Shown one piece after another: positions 47,571 to 57,832 of a stretch of 64,000 nucleotides of DNA. Position 1 is the stretch's first letter, and each line of letters begins with the position of its first letter. The DNA comes from Thinopyrum elongatum (taxonomy: Eukaryota > Streptophyta > Magnoliopsida > Poales > Poaceae), in the NCBI GenBank assembly GCA_011799875.1, contig CM022299.1:338418447-338482446 (forward strand), given 5' to 3'. The notes beneath the pieces were generated by a model. It saw nothing but the letters and a program-made list of their open reading frames with translations. It was not told where the DNA came from and searched no databases. The translations under genes and the position numbers were made by a program.

Positions 47571-47999
47571 TCGGCTTATCATCAGTGGGGATAGAGTCCT
47601 CCAAGACTCTGGTAGCTTCGTCTTGTACGACGAGTCCTCCACATGGGTCTTCGTATAACGCGTCTCGGTCCAACCTATGTGGCGCAGGATGGAACCGACC
47701 CATGAGTCCTCACGTTGACCCACCACATCTAGAAATGATGTGCCCACCACACCCCACACACAATCGGCCACTAAGAAAATAAGCATATACAATAGTACAA
47801 AGTTATACATGAAAGTTAATTGCATGGTGCATCCAATAATATTTGTTCTGCATTGTGAATGTTTATATTTTCTCCTAAAATATTAGTCACGGGAAAGAGA
47901 AACGAAGGGCATATCTCTCCTTGTCTCCACCGGACACCCCCTCTCTCTACACCACTTTCACGTACGCACACAAACTATCTCTCGGCCCTCTAAAAGTAT
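47571..47999. other. Unassigned DNA right of the composite element
   Basis: Begins with the second TCGGC. It probably continues the older LTR-like sequence seen left of 34820. No ORF of note. Confidence 0.35.
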
Positions 48000-48955
48000 G
48001 CCCCTGACACGGTCACTATATTTCAAGCGAAAGCACTATACGGTCACTGGACTTCAGAATATGCTCATTACGATCACCGTATACATTCTTGTGGTGATCA
48101 TACGGTATCTAGCTCAGGATACGTCTCCGTATTTTGTTGATGACACTGACGGACATTGTATTTGATGCGTGCTCCGTATTTTGTTGACGACACTTACGGT
48201 CATTGTATTTGAAGCAAAAGCACGATATGGTCACTGGACTTCAGAATAACTCATCACGGTCACCATATACATTTTGTGGTGCTATCCAACCTGTGGTTGG
48301 ATGGTTAGGAGGACAGTGGTTTTCCCAGCCCACCAGGGTTAAAGTCCTGGTGCTTGCATTTATCCTGGATTAATCTCAGTATTTTTCCGGCGATGTGCGT
48401 TCAGTGGGAGGAGACATTCCCCTCGACTACGAGGCACCTATGGTGACTTCGTAAAATCTCAAGATCATATGCTGGCTCACTCTCTCGAAGGTGCTCATAG
48501 GGGTAGGGTGTGTGTGTGTGTGCTCTTATAGAGGTGAGTGTTTGCGCGTATATATGAGCGCTTGCGTCTGTACTGTGTTAAAAAAATACATGTCGTAATT
48601 ATACGGTCACTGGCTCACCAGTACAACTCCGTAATTTGTTGATGACATGATCAATTGACCAGTCAAATGTTCCACATGGCACAACTAGTGTTGCACCATC
48701 AGCGCGTGTAACCGTGGGGCCCACCTGTCAGTGCGTATATGAAAGAAAGAAATGGTAGCTTGAGTCTGTATTGTGTTAATAAAATATATTTTTATGGTGA
48801 TCATACGGTCACTGGCTCACCATCCAGCTCCGTAATTTGTTGATGACACGATCAATTGACCAGTCAAACGGTCCACATTCACCAGCGCACATTACCATAG
48901 AGCCCACCCATCAGCGCGTTTATGAAAGACAGAAATGGTAATAAATTAGTGTTCA
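48000..48955. repeat. Diverged direct repeats with a CGGTCACTGG motif
   Basis: Blocks containing TACGGTCACTGGMYT, CCGTAATTTGTTGATGACA and ATCAATTGACCAGTCAAA recur at about 48000-48285, 48590-48780 and 48785-48950. The last two are roughly 170-190-bp copies. The array is interrupted by a SINE at 48285-48586; the second block carries a degraded SINE-tail-like end (CTGTATTGTGTTAATAAAAT). Confidence 0.6.
48285..48586 (+). mobile_element. tRNA-derived SINE
   Basis: A Pol III A-box-like segment (TGGTTAGGAGG, 48302-48312) and B-box-like segment (GGGTTAAAGTCCTGG, near 48337-48351) lie about 35 bases apart. They are followed by a body with CGACTACGAGGCACCTATGG, a TG-rich part and the end GTACTGTGTTAAAAAAA. 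Imperfect flanking repeats (TACATTTTGTGGTG and TACATGTCGTAATT) fit a decayed target duplication. The sequence style matches a SINE widespread in grasses. Confidence 0.75.
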
Positions 48956-49040
48956 GTGGGGATTCGAAGTCGTGAGACCTCTGGTTGGTAGCCCGCGCGC
49001 CCTAACCACAGCGGACAAGGATCGCCTTGTGATGATATGC
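48950..49040 (-). other. tRNA-like Pol III promoter remnant
   Basis: The minus strand contains TGTGGTTAGGGCG followed about 35 bases later by GACTTCGAATCCC, resembling A and B boxes. It does not fold into a full tRNA by eye and lacks a clear acceptor stem, so it is more likely a SINE head than a tRNA gene. Confidence 0.4.
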
Positions 49041-49059
49041 TGAGCCGGCCATTTTAATT

Positions 49060-49335
49060 GCACGCACGCACGAGCCACTGTGGTGAATACAAACACATCA
49101 CACATGCACACAAACACGCCCGCAACGCCCGCATGCATGCATGCATGCAATACCCACACATACACATGCACACACGCAACACTCGCACGAACACACGCAC
49201 GCATGCAGGCGTGCAACACTGACATGTACACATGCACTCACGAACACACGCACGCACACATGCATGCAACACTGAAACATTCACATGCACGCACACAACA
49301 CTCGCACGCCTGCATGCACACAGCACACGACACAA
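49060..49335. repeat. CA/GCA-rich low-complexity tract
   Basis: About 270 bases of ACAC, GCACGCA and GCATGCAT repeats with an internal period of roughly 60 bases (GCAACACTSRYA-type segments). ORFs in both strands here are composition artefacts. Confidence 0.85.
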
Positions 49336-51100
49336 GGCACACGCTCAACCTATACGTGCATGCACCCTTTGTTAAAGACATGGATTCTTACGGGTATTAA
49401 TCAATCTTATCTGTGATAAGCAGAACATTGATGTTTGCAGCGGTCTTTATGAATCACAATGTATCGAACGGGCTATCAACGTATATATGAAAATTTTAAA
49501 ATTCTCTTACATTATATAGTAGGCTTATCAACCTAAATGAATTAGATGATGTCACACTCAATGAACAATCATTGGTTTATGAAATGCCCGCTTCTCACTG
49601 CCCTGGCCCACCAAAAGCTCATCTACCGTGCGCTGCCTGCGTTGGGTCACCGACATGTAGGTCAGGTACCCAACGAGCCCACACGTCAGTGGAAGAATGG
49701 CGCAGTGTCGTACGTCAGAGTCGAGGGCGCTGCTCGCTGCATGCCCAGCTGAACATGCCTCCTTGCCGCATTCAAACGCCTCCATGAAACCCGTGTGGAA
49801 GCCGAGAAACCCACTCCGGACACACGTCTGTTCATGACTGGGCCGGCATTAAATGCAACACCGGCCGAGCTCCTCCCCTGCGCTGTCTATTTAATCTCCT
49901 ATTTAAATGAGGCCAGACGCCGGCCAAGAATCGCACACCTCCACCGCTCCCCTATCTCCTCCTTCACCATTTTCTCCACTCTTACAATGGCTTACGAAGA
50001 GTAGTTATCCGGCATCCAAGCTAGCTGGGTGGCCCGCCGAGCCCGCCGGATACGAGCTATGCAGCTCGCTGATCCACCTCCCTCCCCTCGCCCGACGGAG
50101 CCAGTTGCCGCCCCAAGCCGGCGCGTGGTTCAGCAACTCACCGCTCTAGGCCAGCTAGATGAGGAGCGGCGAGCTGCTCCACGCCAGCACGGCGGGGAGC
50201 ACGGGCGTCATCGCTGTCATCCATGCCGCCGCCTCATACCGCGCCTCCCGTGTCTGCGACCGCGTCTCCCGTTTCTATGGCTGAGACTCCCATGCCTGCG
50301 GCCGCGCCATGCAAGCAGAGACAGAAGCCGGGTGCGCGGAGGGCGACGAGTCGGTGGCCAGCGCCTCCGCGTCCGCCACCATCATCGAGGAGAAGTAGAA
50401 CACGGGAGGCTGCCGCCGCTTGGGTCCCATGAAGGCTACCGTCGAGGCGACGCTGGCGTACACAGCAGGTGTCTTGCCGGATCCTTCTGTTGCGAGGACC
50501 TTCGTCGACCCCGCATGGGCTCCACGGAAGCGGAGAAGCCCCCTTCAGACTCCATCTTGGGCATCAGCCAATGATGTCAGTTGAGCGGTGGGGAAGCAAG
50601 CCATCCTTTGCGCTGAAGCATATACCTCTCCGGGGCTCCCAATAGTCCGGTGATCGTGCTACCGGATATGAGGAAGACAAATGGATCCGCGGGCGACCAT
50701 TTAGGCTAGGTATTATTATACCTGTGATGTTCAGGAGTAGCACCGCTTAGTTGATTTGAATGTAATGAAATCCGTCATGTTTATATGAAAATCCAGTATT
50801 TTATATGAATTCCGTCATTGTTTATATGAAATATCGCCGTGTTTGCATGAATTTCGTCCGGTTGGTTGAGTTGCTGTCAGAATGTGTGCGGCTACGGTTG
50901 GATGGCATAATTTGCGGGTCGCCGGTCGGTCTACGGCCGGCTCGGGTGGCGTGGTGGGACAAAAAAAGCACAGCTCGTGCGAGCTCGTCTCCAACACGCG
51001 CACTGGAGGATGCATGAGCACCCAAGCTCTTCCTCGTTCATCGGTGGCAAAGGCACGGGTGGACAAAAGGGTCGCCAATATTTTGGCTACCCCGGGCAAT
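49336..51100. other. Unassigned, partly GC-rich stretch
   Basis: No recognisable domain in the overlapping ORFs at 49546-50574. A TATTTAAAT-type sequence near 49890-49910 precedes ATGGCTTACGAAGAGTAG, a four-codon dead end after the Met, so a promoter plus broken ORF of an old repeat is possible. A degenerate repeat of about 27 bases around ATGAAATCCGTCATGTTTAT covers about 50765-50865. Confidence 0.35.
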
Positions 51101-52249
51101 ATCCAAACAGCCCCTTCCAGCCCTACCCCTCCCAGCAGTGCGTAGAAGAAACTGTGTGGCAAAGGCTGTCCATCACACACAATTTTTATGTGGTAAACAT
51201 TTGCGCAAGGTGGCGCAACGCAAACAGTTTTCAAGAGGATGTCGTGTGTGATTGTTCATTGATCCAACACGGTTTATTCCTAGAAACTATGTGCGTTGTC
51301 TGAGGTCATCGCCCACGGTGTTTTCTCAATAACCATTTGCAATAGAAAAACCAAATTAGCAGGCTAATTACCCTATTATTAATAATCCATTTATTAATCT
51401 AATTGACATTTCATATTAAGCACACAATATATTTCATTTCCATATTAAGGAAGCAGGATTTCATAATTGAAATACATCAGAGTACAACATCATATAGCTT
51501 CAGCACTCAGCTACCCCATTACACAACTGCACCAGCACCAAGTTTCACATGCAACATCTACAACCTTTCGAAATTAGCATCATAGATGAAACATAGACAG
51601 ATGAATCTCATCTGGAAAACTGCTGAAGCGGAAGGCGAATATTGAGCCTTCATTGATGTTGAAGGTCTTTGCAACTTTAGGCTAGTGCCTGTGGATGATT
51701 GACCATCCATCCTTCGTCCTCTTCAGGAACACTTCAATATTGAACTGTGGGTGTTGTATGAAAACCTTCCTCGCCTCCTGACCATACAGGTGGTTTGAGA
51801 GGTAATCATCAGTGAACTGCTTTGGAAAGGCCTGAAAACAAGGATATGCATAAATATCTTCTCCAGATTTGAAATGGCGCAAAGGAATTAAAAAGACAAG
51901 GTATAACAGTTAGTACCATCCCGTAGTGAACTGATGTCTTCTTCATTGTGCAGACAAAGATCTTGTTGTTTTTTGTCGCTAATTTCTTTATCGTAACAAT
52001 CTTTCTGAGTGTCTTGACTTGACTGATATTAATGGATAACTCATTTCCACATATGCAAAAAGGGTCAAACAGTGGGTCAAAATCTCTGACAGCAGGACCT
52101 ACATGTGCAAGACCAAATTGCTAAAAACCTAATATTTAAAAACAAGAAGTGGAAAGGTGTGTTATTAACTGCAACAGGCCTAATATTTAAAAACAAGCAA
52201 ACGTAGTCATACAAACTTGTATTGTGTAGGTCTAAGTACACTAGTTATT

Positions 52250-52705
52250 GGCCCTGTTTGGATCCATGGGTTAGAGTTAGTATGAGCTAGTTTGGGCTCA
52301 AATAGCCCTAAAGTATCCAAACATGAGGGCTAGTTTGAGCTAGTTGCGTCAAACCCACCCAAAACAACTATCCCACCCAAGAGGTGCTGATTGGGGCTAG
52401 TTCTCCTAGTGCATTTATTGTCAATCTAACACTGTCATCCAAACACCTCTTTGGCTAGAGTTAGTTCAGGGTTAGTCATTGTTGAGTATCATTGTTATTT
52501 AGGAAACGTAGGATAGCGTAGGATTTATTCTACCTTGACTTGTACTCCAAGATGACCATGTACTCCTATATATATGCCCACAAGGCTCAAGCAATACAAT
52601 CAACTATTCCACCAATCTCTCTCTCTCTCTCTCTCTCCCTTTTAACTGTCATGAGCTAGAAACTAACTCTAACCTCTAGCTAAGTTAGAGTATCCAAACA
52701 GTGCC
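52250..52705. mobile_element. MITE with GGCCCTGTTTGGAT ends
   Basis: Ends GGCCCTGTTTGGAT and GGCACTGTTTGGAT (inward) are flanked by ATT (52247-52249 and 52706-52708). The body repeats the GTTAGAGTTAG motif. A related copy in opposite orientation is at 62050-62434. A 168-bp insertion (52480-52647) interrupts it. Confidence 0.75.
52480..52647 (+). mobile_element. Small solo-LTR-like insertion inside the MITE
   Basis: Begins TGTTGAGTATC, contains a TATATATA-like box and a CT microsatellite (52616-52637), and is flanked by a perfect 5-bp repeat GTCAT (52475-52479 and 52648-52652). The uninterrupted 62-kb MITE copy shows one GTCAT at this site. A 5-bp duplication with TG start fits a solo LTR or TRIM; the end is CT rather than CA. 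Confidence 0.65.
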
Positions 52706-52738
52706 ATTGTTAAATCAAATGGAAAGGCGTGTTCAATA

Positions 52739-52996
52739 CTCCCTCCGGTCCTTTTTACTCTGCATATAAGAATTGTCTGAAGTCAAACTTCATAAAGTTT
52801 GACCTTATTTATATGAAAAAAATATCAACATCTAGCATGCTAAAGTTATACAATATGAAAATTTAAGTCATGACACATGTACTGATATTTATTTCATATT
52901 GTGAATGTTGGTGTTTTGTTCTATAAAGTTGGTCAAACTTTAAGAGGCCTGACTTTAGACAAATCTTATATGCGAACTAAAAAGATTCGGAGGGAG
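52739..52996. mobile_element. Stowaway-like MITE
   Basis: Ends CTCCCTCCGGTCC and, read inward from the right, CTCCCTCCGAATC, with TA on both sides (52737-52738 and 52997-52998). The arms contain CTTTTTACTCTGCATATAAG and its partner, and TTGACC/GGTCAA motifs. Confidence 0.88.
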
Positions 52997-54509
52997 TACA
53001 ACATGCTTAACAGCAACCAAATATAGTCATTCATAGAGCTATTGTTAAATTTGGTATTGATGAAATTGAATGGCACAGTTCATACTAGCACATATAGAAC
53101 ATCACACTGTTAATAGCTGAAATAAACAAGGCATACTACGAACAACCAAAGATGGCAATTGAAACTGGACATATGCTAACTACAAACAACCGAACAACCA
53201 TAAACCATAGAAATAAACAAGGCATAATGCAAACAACCTAATAAAGCAATAAATACTGAACATGTTCTCACTACAAAAGGGGTTCAAGAAAACAAATCAT
53301 GGGTTTCCTCACTTGTCACAGATTGGCTCCTCCTCGTGGTCGCCGTCGATGAGGTCTGACTTGCCAGCTGAGGATCCCAGGACAGCGTCGCAGAACGTGT
53401 CCTTTAGAAATGACAAAAGGGGCTCCATGGTGATGAAGGATGGCAAATTGTTCATAACGAGCCACAGGAGATCAGCGGCAGGGCCATCGATGAGATCGAC
53501 GGCTGTCGAACCCGAAGGGTTGGGGGTGGGCAACTTAACCTGTGACATAACCCGCATCAAGCCGTCGGTGTCGACGACCTCGATGTCATAGCCGGCGTCC
53601 GCGACATGCTAGAATACTCTAGCCCGCTGATTGAAAGGCTCAATCCAGGTCCAGTCATCGTCGTCAGCTTCCTCGGCAGCCACCTCACTGACGTCGGGCG
53701 AAGAGGCTGTGGTAAAGCTCTTTTGGGCCATTTGCTCCTCGAGCTCCCCAGGAAGCGTAGCCGGGCTTAGGCTGCGAAGCTCTAGAGTGGGGGAGGAGGG
53801 TGTGGATGGGGATCTCTGGGAAAGGGGGCATTTCGCAGGCGTCATCTAGGAAACTCACGGCGGCGAGGGTATGCATATCGGTGGGTAAACTGCACGGGCA
53901 AACCGGCAGAGGTTGACGATGGAGGCGGCGCTGCGGCGGCAACCTAGCTAGGTTTGGAGCAAGGGAGGGGTGGTGTGTATGTGTGTGAGCGGGGGATTTG
54001 GGGTGAGCGAAGGATTTGGGGTGTGTGTGTGGAGGGGGTCCAAGGTGGTTTTTGAGGAAATGCCGCGGGTACTGAAAATTTTACTAGGCGGGAGTAAAAT
54101 GGCGGGGCTACCAAAAATTTGGATCAAGGGATTGAAGTAGAGCGGGGCGGGAGTAAAATGCCGGGGCTACTGAAAATTTGGATCTACTGATTAAAGCAGA
54201 GCAGGAGTAACATACATCGCACACGGTCCAGACATACTAATCGTGTGCTATCAAACAGAAAAACCATCTATGCGGGTAGATATTTTCGAGATTGCGAGGG
54301 AGTAGATATTTTTGAAAGGGGGAGGGAAGCCTCGTGGAGCCCAATCTACTGTGATCATGTGGGTGACATGTGAGGGGCAGGGGCGCGGCACACGGGTAGT
54401 CCTAGGGAACCGTGTCTGTTTCGTACCCGATCGCAGACGGTTGCTGCGTCCGACTCGTCTGCTGTTTATAAATTTGGCCAAAAAAATGCGGGAAAGGGTG
54501 AGAACATGA

Positions 54510-56790
54510 ACACAATTGCATGTGGACCAAATATATGTATGAAAAGGGTGGTTTTATGTTCAAATACCCAATGCACAACTTTGATGTGGCACCTGTCGCA
54601 CAAAGCGCATGTTATTATTGCTAGCCCCCCCCCCCCCCGCCCCCCCAACACACACACACACTTCATGTTGCCGGGAGGGGAATCCTAGCTATGAAAGCAT
54701 GCCCCCAAATAGCTAGGTCTGACATCTCACCGTACCGTAACACAAAACCGAAAGGAGTACATCAACCCCCCTCCCCCCTTTGCTTCCGATCAAATGTGGA
54801 CCGTGTGCGGGCCCACAGATGTGTTCTTCTGGCGTTAGATGGGTGACACCACTTACCAACCACACCTGCGGGTGGCCCGATGTGTGTGTGTGCGTGTGCA
54901 CGCGTGCGCACGCGCGCGCGTGTGTGTGTGTGTGTGTGAAAACGATGTGCTATGATATTTAAGTAACCAAATCACCAATTTGATGTGGCACATGTGCATC
55001 GCAAATTAACAGGGCATCCCCGACCCCACGGAGGTTCATCTTGTACGAAGTAGTACTGTACCCCCCCCCCCCCCACACACACACACTTTGAGTTGGTGGG
55101 AGGGGGCATCTCACCAAGGCGTATTGTAAGACTGCCCAAGAAGAACCACCACCTTGGTCGTATAACCTCTCTTGTTTTTTGGGTCAAAGTCATCCATTGA
55201 CGTTCCACACACGGCCCCACAAAATAGGCTAGCTTGTCGTCGATAACCACGCGAGGGAGTGCCTGAAGACAACCACTGCGTGCATGTGGCCCAAACATAT
55301 GTATGAAGTGTCATGTGGTGTTTGAATATACCCAATGCACAACTTTGATTCATGTGTATGCGAGCCCTCAAACTTAGGTCTCGAATCTCACCATGATCGA
55401 CGTACGAATATACGGTAACGAGAACCAAGAGAAGAAGAATCCACCCTGGTAACCTCTCTCACGTTGTTGGTCGAAGTGATGGAGACGTCCACGCGGGCCC
55501 ACGAATATATAGGCCATCAATGATAACCAAGCGAGGGAGAGTGTCCAAAGACAACCACTGCATGTATGTGCCCCAAACATATGTATGGACATGCGTGATG
55601 CATGCATATATGTTTGAATACCAAAAGCACAACATTTTGATGTGGTGCATGCATACGTCGAAAAACGCACAGTCCCCACACAGATCTGGTTCATGATGCG
55701 TCGCGTGCTCCTCCCCACCACTTTGACCCGGTGGGAGGGATTCGTGCGTACACATGCGCGCGAAGTATAGTTGCATGTACCGAACCGTATAAGATGAACC
55801 AAAATTTAATCCCCTCCTAATTATAAGTCAAATTAACCTCTATCGCTGTCGGTCGAAGTGATTGACCAAGCAGGCACACAGAGATGGACGAAGCATCTCG
55901 CCGATAACCCCGTGAGTGAGTGCTAGAGGACAACCGCCATCGCTTGCTTGTGGGCCAAACACATATGTATGGAGATGTGTGGTTGTGATGTTTGAATACC
56001 TAATATATATGCAGAACTTTGATGTGGCACTTGCCTCGAAAACCTTTAAGTCCCCCACACACGAACCGAGGTTCATGACATGTAGTATATATATGTTGCC
56101 CCCTTCCCTCTTCGACGCGTAATATATACTCCTACGTATGTACCGTAACACAACCCGAAAATAATCCTCCTTGTTTGTCAAATTACCTTTCTTGTTGTGT
56201 CATATATTAGATGGACGACGACCTCGCGGGCCCATGGAGGGAAGAGTCGCAGAAGAATGAGTGACAATCATCGTCTGCACGTGGCCCAATGTGCTGGTGA
56301 TGTTTTTAATACCCAATATGCACAACTTCTTTGCGGCACCTGCCTCGGAAACCGAAAAGTCCCCACACGGAGCGAGATCGATTCATGACGTGTGTGTAGT
56401 ATATATGTGCTGCCTCGGCCCCCTCCTCCCCTCTTCGACGCGTACTATATACTCCTACCACAACACAACCCAAAAAGAAACCTCCTTGCTGGGTCAAAGT
56501 GATGGAGGACAACCTCGCGGGCCCACGGATGGATGCATCGCACGCGAGTGAGTGTCCTATATGACGCGTAGTATTACCCCCGACCACCCTCTTCAACGCG
56601 TACTATATATATATATACTCCTACCGTACGTATAACAAAAACCAAAAAATGACCATCCTTATTGGTCAAATTAACCTCTCTCATCGCATGTCATAGTGCT
56701 GGACGGCGACCTCGCGGGCCCACGCGAGTGAGTGTCCTAGGACCACCGCGTGCATGTGGCCCAAATATGCATGTCAAACTTTTTCTGCAA
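54510..56790. repeat. Diverged tandem array of long units
   Basis: Six or seven units share, in order: a GCATGTGGCCCAAACATATG-like segment, GTTTGAATACCCAAT, GCACAACTTTGATGTGGCAC, a GAAAA/GTCCCCACAC segment, GGTTCATGACRTG, a C-rich run, and GTCAAAGTGATGGASGAC followed by CTCGCGGGCCCAC. Anchors are near 54520, 55280, 55556, 55945, 56275 and 56750, so the spacing varies from about 275 to 480 bases. Poly-C and CA/TG simple repeats lie between units. No convincing coding sequence is present. Confidence 0.65.
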
Positions 56791-57423
56791 CGAACATGCG
56801 ACCAAAGGAGTTTAGTGTTGAAAATTAAAAAAAATAGATAACATCTATTTGTTTTTTATACATTGATTGATTTCCCAGGGATTTAAATGTGCAAAATCAA
56901 ATTTGATCTACATGAGATAGTGCTCAAAAATGGATTGCAAAATCATATGTGTACGTGTCCCTGGGTGCATGTTTAGTCCCCATGCAAGAAATTTCTAACA
57001 TCTAGAATCTTGATTTGAAAATCCAATAAATCCAAAACTAAGTTGAAATTCATGAAACTTATCGTAGTGTCATATGGACACCAATAGACTGTGATATTTT
57101 TTTTTTTCAAATTTGAGACAAGTTTTGATATAATCTTCTTACATACAGGAAATTATAAATAATTATCAACCAATATCGCAAACGAACTCTTTATTTGAAC
57201 CGTGTGCATTAGACCAACAATGTAAGTGTCGTGCTTCGGTTAAGCAATAAAGCGGCAGAATTAATCATCAAAAAGGAAAAATCAATATAATACGTGCCGC
57301 GCACACGTCCCGTGTGCCGTACGAGCATGCGTGAGTTGACGAGACGCATGCTAGCAGGCAGACCAGGAGTCCGAGGCATGCGTGTGTTCGCTATGCACTC
57401 ACCATGGGGCGTGCTAGTAGTTG
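56791..57423. other. Unassigned flank between tandem array and F-box locus
   Basis: AT-rich until about 57200, then more GC-rich. No gene seen. Confidence 0.4.
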
Positions 57424-57668
57424 TGTGAAATGACGGTTGGCGTGCCAGCAGTCCACCGCACAGGCTCACCGGGAGGCGAGCCAGCCCTTTGACCGCCGCA
57501 CACCTCGCTCCCACTGCTCCATATTAATGGCGCGTCCGCCTCGCTATGTGAAATGATGGTATAGGAATGCCAGAAGTCCGCCGCGCAGGCTCACCGGGAA
57601 GCGAGACAGCCTTTGACCGCCGCCCGCCTCGCTCCCACTGGTTCGTATTAATGGCGCACCCGAGCGGC
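57424..57668. repeat. Tandem duplication (two units of about 122 bp) upstream of the F-box pseudogene
   Basis: Both units run from GTGAAATGAYGGT through CAGGCTCACCGGGA and CCTCGCTCCCACTG to TATTAATGGCGC. They differ at about a dozen positions. The second ends about 165 bases before the ATG, so they may belong to the promoter. Confidence 0.8.
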
Positions 57669-57676
57669 CGCACCCC

Positions 57677-57832
57677 CCATCCTCGCCACACACACAATCC
57701 TCTATCTCCGCCCGCATCCTCGATGCCGCTCTCAGTCCTCAAAGCCGGCACCCTCCATCCTCGCCACACACACAATCCTCCCTCTCCGCCCGCATCCTCG
57801 ACGCCGCTCTCAGTCCTCAAAGCCGTCAGTGT
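57677..57832. repeat. Tandem duplication (78-bp period) next to the F-box start codon
   Basis: Two copies of a C-rich unit starting CCATCCTCGCCACACACACA and ending CTCAGTCCTCAAAGCCG, with only a few differences. The second copy ends a few bases before the ATG at 57833, so the unit is probably 5' UTR. Confidence 0.85.

Larger units (their letters stand above)
51590..53945 (-). pseudogene. B3-domain-like passenger gene remnant
   Basis: Three coding-like parts lie on the minus strand: 53945-53590 (acidic, with DDDDWTWIEPFNQRA), continuing past a TAG near 53611 into 53560-53309 (EVVDTDGLMRVMSQVKLP, ending EEEPICDK), and a distal exon 51882-51600. The distal exon has AFPKQFTDDYLSNHLYG, RTKDGWSIIHRH, then a TAG, then PKVAKTFNINEGSIFAFRF. 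The last pattern (basic strand, Trp/Trp-like, then GSIFAFRF) fits the end of a B3 fold; the TAG replaces an expected TGG. Two in-frame nonsense codons make it a pseudogene. The MITEs at 52250-52996 lie in its intron. Confidence 0.5.
51110..54480. mobile_element. CACTA-like segment carrying a B3-like passenger gene
   Basis: Both sides hold sequence of the CACTA subterminal style: CACACAATTTTTATGTGG and GTGTGTGATTGTTC at about 51175-51260, and CATCGCACACGGTCC and ATCGCAGACGGTTGC at about 54210-54445. The interior is a minus-strand gene remnant with MITEs inserted in it. No exact CACTA termini were found, so boundaries are approximate. Confidence 0.45.

Noticed and set aside
49080..49400. His/Thr-rich and Cys/Val-rich ORFs in the CA repeat
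   Set aside because: Products of low-complexity CA/TG sequence, open in several frames.
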